Assembly: GCA_003526525.1 (NCBI GenBank)
Contig: DPVV01000102.1
Span: 1 to 8,843 of the forward strand
Reading direction: 5' to 3'
Length of the DNA stretch: 8,843 nucleotides
From: Lachnoclostridium phytofermentans
GTDB lineage: Bacteria > Bacillota > Clostridia > Lachnospirales > Lachnospiraceae
The position numbers and the translations under genes are program-made. Below the pieces are notes generated by a model. It was not told where the DNA came from. It was given only the letters and a program-made list of their open reading frames with translations, and did no database searches. The first letter of the stretch is position 1. The number at the start of each line of letters is the position of its first letter. Positions 5,925 to 8,843 of this stretch are shown in pieces.

Positions 5925-5929
5925 CATTA

Positions 5930-5958
5930 ACTATATCGAAAAATCACTTTCCTGTCAA
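5930..5958 (-). promoter_or_regulatory. metK sigma-A promoter
   Basis: On the minus strand TTGACA (plus 5953-5958), 17 bp, then TATAGT (5930-5935): a perfect -35 box and a -10 box with one mismatch at ideal spacing. The start should be near 5923, giving a leader of about 305 nt that carries the stem-loop and SAM-I riboswitch. Confidence 0.88.
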
Positions 5959-5990
5959 GAAAAATAATTTACCAGAGCAATTAATTTTTC
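5959..5990 (-). terminator. Possible AU-rich terminator after copZ
   Basis: GAAAAATTAATT and AAATTATTTTTC on the minus strand pair at 10 of 12 positions around an 8-nt loop, ending in a T-run. It lies 9 bp after the copZ stop and abuts the metK -35 box. The stem has almost no GC pairs, so termination may be weak. It is the only terminator candidate for the copper operon here, and its symmetry would work in either direction. Confidence 0.4.
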
Positions 5991-5998
5991 TAATATAG

Positions 5999-6193
5999 CT
6001 ACTTTCTTGTTGCAGTAAAACCGATATCCGCTAACTCTTCCACTGCTTGATTTAATGTTGCTTCATCACCGTCAATACTTACAGACTTACTGGATAAGTC
6101 AACTTCATGATTTATATTTAGTCCTTCAAGAAGTTTATGAATACGATCTACACAGTGATTACAGCTCATTTCTTTAATATCAAATTTTGTCAT
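5999..6193 (-). CDS. copZ: Copper chaperone CopZ (heavy-metal-associated domain protein)
   Basis: This 64-residue protein is a single heavy-metal-associated (HMA) domain. Its Cu(I)-binding loop MSCNHC has Met9, Cys11 and Cys14, in the usual place near the N-terminus, and the rest follows the HMA pattern (DRIHKLLEGL helix, VSIDGDEA strand, AVEELADIGFTATRK end). CopZ proteins carry Cu(I) in the cytosol and pass it to the CopA ATPase or to CsoR-type sensors. The ATG at 6191-6193 has AAGGAG 6 nt upstream. It is the last gene of the copA-csoR-copZ set, 217 bp after csoR, most of that gap being a tandem repeat array. The partner genes make copper the likely metal rather than another soft metal. No separate promoter is convincing in the gap. 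Confidence 0.93.
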   Translation of the reverse strand: MTKFDIKEMSCNHCVDRIHKLLEGLNINHEVDLSSKSVSIDGDEATLNQAVEELADIGFTATRK

Positions 6194-6297
6194 AGTTTAC
6201 TCCTTCTCCGTGCATCATTGCATTATCTATTTTTTTGTGACCTATATGCCAAACAAAACATATTTGATTGAATATTCTTTGCTTTTAGTTATCATCT

Positions 6298-6432
6298 TGT
6301 TATTTCATTATTTTCTACTTTTTCGTTATTATCCCGTTATTTCAGTATTTTCTGCATTATCATTATTATTCCGTTATTTCATTATTTTCTGCATTATCAT
6401 TATTATCACGTTATTTCATTATTTTCTGTATT
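6298..6432 (-). repeat. 37-bp tandem repeat array between csoR and copZ, starting inside csoR
   Basis: Units begin at plus positions 6298, 6335, 6372 and 6409, an exact 37-bp period; the last is partial (6409-6432). On the plus strand each opens CGTTATTTCATTATTTTCT (the first has T for the initial C). Units 6335 and 6372 match at 34 of 37 positions; unit 6298 matches unit 6372 at about 31 of 37. A more diverged possible unit lies at 6261-6297. The 6409 unit contains the csoR stop codon (6411-6413) and last codons, so the array looks like duplication of the csoR 3' end into its trailer. Units are contiguous with no spacers, so it is not a CRISPR array. Confidence 0.85.
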
Positions 6433-6722
6433 GTTTTTAAAAGTTCCTCAATCACTTCATCATTCCCTTGCCTAATATCCTCTACTACACAGGAGCGAAT
6501 ATGATTTCCTAACAATACCTTATTAAAACTATTTAACGCAGATTGGATAGCAGAAACCTGAGTTAATACCTCAACACAATAATGCTCTTCCTCTACCATA
6601 CGGCGAACACCTCGTACCTGACCTTCAATACGATTAAGACGATGAATTAAATCTTTAAATTCTGCCTCATTACGGTGTTTCTGCTCATGGCATAAAGGCA
6701 TCTCTTCATTTTTCTCGGACAT
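6411..6722 (-). CDS. csoR: CsoR-family copper-sensing transcriptional repressor
   Basis: A 103-residue all-helical DUF156/CsoR protein with LIHRLNRIEGQVRGVRRMVEE (25-45), the DNA-contact and tetramer region of the family. The copper ligands are in place: Cys49 (in HYCVEVL), His74 and Cys78 (in GNHIRSCV), the Cys-His-Cys pattern of Cu(I) sensors. Cu(I) binding should release the protein from its operator and allow expression of the copper export genes. An N-terminal extension (1-17) carries Cys11, His12 and His16. The ATG at 6720-6722 has GGAGGG 6 nt upstream, within the 18-bp gap after copA, so the two genes are surely co-transcribed. The last codons lie within the first unit of the 37-bp repeat array. 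The operator is probably upstream of copA, outside the window. Confidence 0.94.
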   Translation of the reverse strand: MSEKNEEMPLCHEQKHRNEAEFKDLIHRLNRIEGQVRGVRRMVEEEHYCVEVLTQVSAIQSALNSFNKVLLGNHIRSCVVEDIRQGNDEVIEELLKTIQKIMK

Positions 6723-6740
6723 CTACGCCCTCCTCTTTAC

Positions 6741-8843
6741 CTAAAGTCGTTTGTATCGTAAGCTTAATGCATTTGTAACTACACAAACAGAACTTAACGA
6801 CATTGCAAATCCTCCAAGCATTGGACTTAATAACATTCCTGTAAATGGATATAGCAATCCTGCTGCAATTGGAATACCAATAATATTGTAAATAAAGGCC
6901 CAGAAAAGATTTTGTTTGATGTTACGGATTGTTAACTTACTTAAATGTACCGCGCGGTACACATCCATAAGGTCAGAACGCATTAATACAAGATCTGCTG
7001 AATCAATTGCAATGTCACTACCGCTTCCGATCGCAACACCAACATCTGCCTGTATTAGTGCAGGAGCATCATTGATACCATCTCCTACCATCATAACCTT
7101 ATTTCCTTCTGCTTGAAGTTTCTTAACAACCTCTGCCTTATCACCTGGTAATACCTCCGCGATAATATGGTCCACCTTAGCCTTTTTCGCAATTGCCTCT
7201 GCAGTAACTTTGTGGTCCCCTGTTAGCATATATACTGTTAAGCCTAATGATTTAAGCGCTTCCACTGCTTCCCTACTAGTAGACTTAATTGTATCCGCTA
7301 CTCCGGTAATGCCTTCCAGTTTGCCATCTATCATTACATAGATTGGAGTTTGACCTTGCATTGCCATCTGATCAGCTGCCATGTGATATTCCTTAGACAC
7401 AGCATCTTTTCCATAACTTAGCATAAGCTTTTCATTTCCTACAGCAATCTTTTTGCCACTCTCTGAAAGAATTGCCTCTACTCCAAGACCAGTCTTATTC
7501 TCAAACTGCTCTATTGCAGGTTCTTTTTCTTTCACACTACTATGATACTCCTCTACGATTGCTCGTGCAAGTGGATGTTCACTTCCTGCCTCAACAGCAG
7601 CAGTAAACTTTAAAATTTGTTCTCTACTATAATTCTTTGTAAATACTTCTACTACCTTCGGTTTTCCCTCTGTAATTGTACCTGTTTTATCTAATACGAC
7701 TGTATCAATATGATGGGCTGTCTCTAGAGCTTCCCCACTCTTAATTAAGATACCGTGACTTGCACCGAGGCCTGTTCCAACCATGATTGCCGTCGGTGTT
7801 GCAAGTCCGAGGGCACATGGACAAGCAATTACTAAAACCGATACAAAAATCGTTAATACGAAAGCAAGGTCATGACCAAGTAAAAGCCAAATAATTGCTG
7901 ATACAACTGCGATAATCATTACAACAGGAACAAAATATCCTGCAACTTTATCCGCGATCTTGGAAATCGGTGCTTTCTTTCCTTGGGCATCTTCCATCAG
8001 TTTTACAATTTTAGCAAGTGTAGTATCTTCACCAACACTTGTAACGCGTACTAAAAGCATACCATTAAAGTTTTGGCTTCCGCCAATTACCATATCGTCA
8101 ATTTGTTTTTCCACAGGGATACTTTCACCAGTAAGCATGGATTCATCTACACTACTGCTTCCCTCAATAACAATTCCATCAATAGGTACTTTACTACCTG
8201 CCTTAATAATAACAACATCATTTTTTCTTAGTTCACTTACTGGAACTTCTCTTTCCACGCCATTTTCCACCAACATAGCAGTATCCGGTGCTAGCTCCAT
8301 CATCTTACGAATCGCCTGCGTGGTCTTTCTCTTGCTTCTGCTCTCTAAATACTTACCAAGCATTACTAACGTAACAACTACCGCTGCGGATTCATAATAA
8401 AGATTGTTAACTGCATCCGAATTATAAGGGATGCGGATTGTCATCACTACACTATAGATAAAGGCTGCTGATGTACCGACAGCAACTAAGGTATCCATAT
8501 TCGGGTTTCCTTTGAATAGCGTATGAAATCCGTTCGTATAGAATTTACTTCCACATACTAAAACAGGTATTGTTAATATTAATTGTGCCACAGCAAAATT
8601 AAATGGCATATGATGCATGTCAAGAAACGCTGGCAATGGCATCTTCCAAGGTACCATATGTCCCATACTGATATAGAGAAGTGGAACAGCAAATATAATT
8701 GCTACTATAAGCCTAGTTCTAGAAGCCCGGAATTTCTTTTCCGTCTCCTCTTCTTCTTTTTGCCTTACTGCTTTCTCATCTATTTGGTGTTCCTTATGAT
8801 ATGGAGAAATACCAAACCCCGCTTTTTTCACCTTTTCCATAAT
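6741..8843 (-). CDS. copA: Cu(I)-exporting P1B-type ATPase CopA (5' end beyond window)
   Basis: The frame is open to the right edge; 699 residues follow the first visible Met (8840). Counting from it: TGES 237-240, the transmembrane metal site CPC 340-342, phosphorylated Asp384 in DKTGT, the P1B-specific SEHPLARA (420-427), TGD 540-542 and the hinge GDGIND 587-592. Tyr651-Asn652 and the MSLSSVCVVTNA segment (680-691) complete the Cu(I)-specific site set. It couples ATP hydrolysis to Cu(I) efflux across the membrane. The visible start MEKVKKAGFGISPY resembles the last helix and strand of an HMA metal-binding domain, and the preceding codon (ATT) keeps the frame open. I therefore infer that the true start and an N-terminal HMA domain lie outside the window. 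It leads the copA-csoR-copZ set. Confidence 0.95.
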   Translation of the reverse strand: MMEKVKKAGFGISPYHKEHQIDEKAVRQKEEEETEKKFRASRTRLIVAIIFAVPLLYISMGHMVPWKMPLPAFLDMHHMPFNFAVAQLILTIPVLVCGSKFYTNGFHTLFKGNPNMDTLVAVGTSAAFIYSVVMTIRIPYNSDAVNNLYYESAAVVVTLVMLGKYLESRSKRKTTQAIRKMMELAPDTAMLVENGVEREVPVSELRKNDVVIIKAGSKVPIDGIVIEGSSSVDESMLTGESIPVEKQIDDMVIGGSQNFNGMLLVRVTSVGEDTTLAKIVKLMEDAQGKKAPISKIADKVAGYFVPVVMIIAVVSAIIWLLLGHDLAFVLTIFVSVLVIACPCALGLATPTAIMVGTGLGASHGILIKSGEALETAHHIDTVVLDKTGTITEGKPKVVEVFTKNYSREQILKFTAAVEAGSEHPLARAIVEEYHSSVKEKEPAIEQFENKTGLGVEAILSESGKKIAVGNEKLMLSYGKDAVSKEYHMAADQMAMQGQTPIYVMIDGKLEGITGVADTIKSTSREAVEALKSLGLTVYMLTGDHKVTAEAIAKKAKVDHIIAEVLPGDKAEVVKKLQAEGNKVMMVGDGINDAPALIQADVGVAIGSGSDIAIDSADLVLMRSDLMDVYRAVHLSKLTIRNIKQNLFWAFIYNIIGIPIAAGLLYPFTGMLLSPMLGGFAMSLSSVCVVTNALSLRYKRL

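Noticed and set aside
6214..6225. TGCA-TCAT-TGCA as a CsoR operator before copZ
   Set aside because: It lacks the GC-flanked inverted repeat typical of CsoR sites, and short TGCA arms are expected by chance.
6298..6432. CRISPR array
   Set aside because: Repeats are contiguous with no unique spacers, AT-rich and diverging, with no cas genes nearby.
6210..6440. Plus-strand open frame of 76 codons rich in Phe, Ile and Tyr
   Set aside because: It is a by-product of the AT-rich 37-bp tandem repeats and overlaps the csoR end; no ribosome binding site.
7960..8397. Plus-strand open frame of 145 codons
   Set aside because: Antisense to the conserved core of copA; serine-rich low-complexity translation with no recognisable family.
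8838..8840. ATG at 8840 as the true CopA start
   Set aside because: The following residues resemble the end of an HMA domain, the frame is still open to the window edge, and no ribosome binding site can be seen.

Overview
The window looks like a chromosomal segment of a low-GC, anaerobic Firmicute, most likely a clostridium of the Lachnospiraceae type. The reasons are AT-rich DNA with strong AGGAGG-type ribosome binding sites, sigma-A-type promoters, a SAM-I riboswitch in front of metK, an iron-only hydrogenase-associated regulator of the TM1266 family, and a clostridial copA-csoR-copZ copper set. The genus is an inference from protein style; no search was possible. Every confidently called gene lies on the minus strand, so the window is best read from right to left.

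From the right edge: (1) a copper homeostasis operon, 8843 to 5999, holds a Cu(I)-exporting P1B ATPase (copA, its 5' end cut by the window edge), a CsoR-type copper-sensing repressor 18 bp downstream, and a 64-residue CopZ copper chaperone. Between csoR and copZ lies a 37-bp tandem repeat array that begins inside the 3' end of csoR. (2) metK, 5617 to 4427, has a near-consensus promoter, a 5' stem-loop, a complete SAM-I riboswitch with terminator and a visible antiterminator, and its own terminator. (3) A two-component system, 4127 to 1732, has the histidine kinase first and the OmpR-type response regulator second. They are separated by a 164-bp structured gap whose inverted repeats can pair in alternative ways. 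(4) A stretch of about 400 bp (1331-1731) carries no recognised gene but is not empty. A consensus promoter (TTGACA, 17 bp, TATAAT) overlaps the response regulator stop codon, and a strong intrinsic terminator lies about 110 bp downstream, which outlines a short transcript of about 160 nt. A 56-codon plus-strand ORF also lies here. (5) At the left are a TM1266-family hydrogenase-associated regulator with a TTG start and, cut by the left edge, a lipoprotein substrate-binding protein of an ABC transporter of the NMT1/ThiY/SsuA type.

Three start codons differ from the longest open frame. metK starts at an internal ATG (5617), because the five upstream codons are its Shine-Dalgarno sequence. The kinase starts at GTG 4127 behind GGAGG. 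The hydrogenase regulator starts at TTG. The first Met visible in copA (8840) is probably internal, because its sequence resembles the end of an N-terminal metal-binding domain.

The most novel-looking items are the short promoter-terminator unit at 1541-1735, the structured kinase-regulator gap, and the tandem duplication of the csoR 3' end. The rest is well-known biology, and no large undescribed system is evident.
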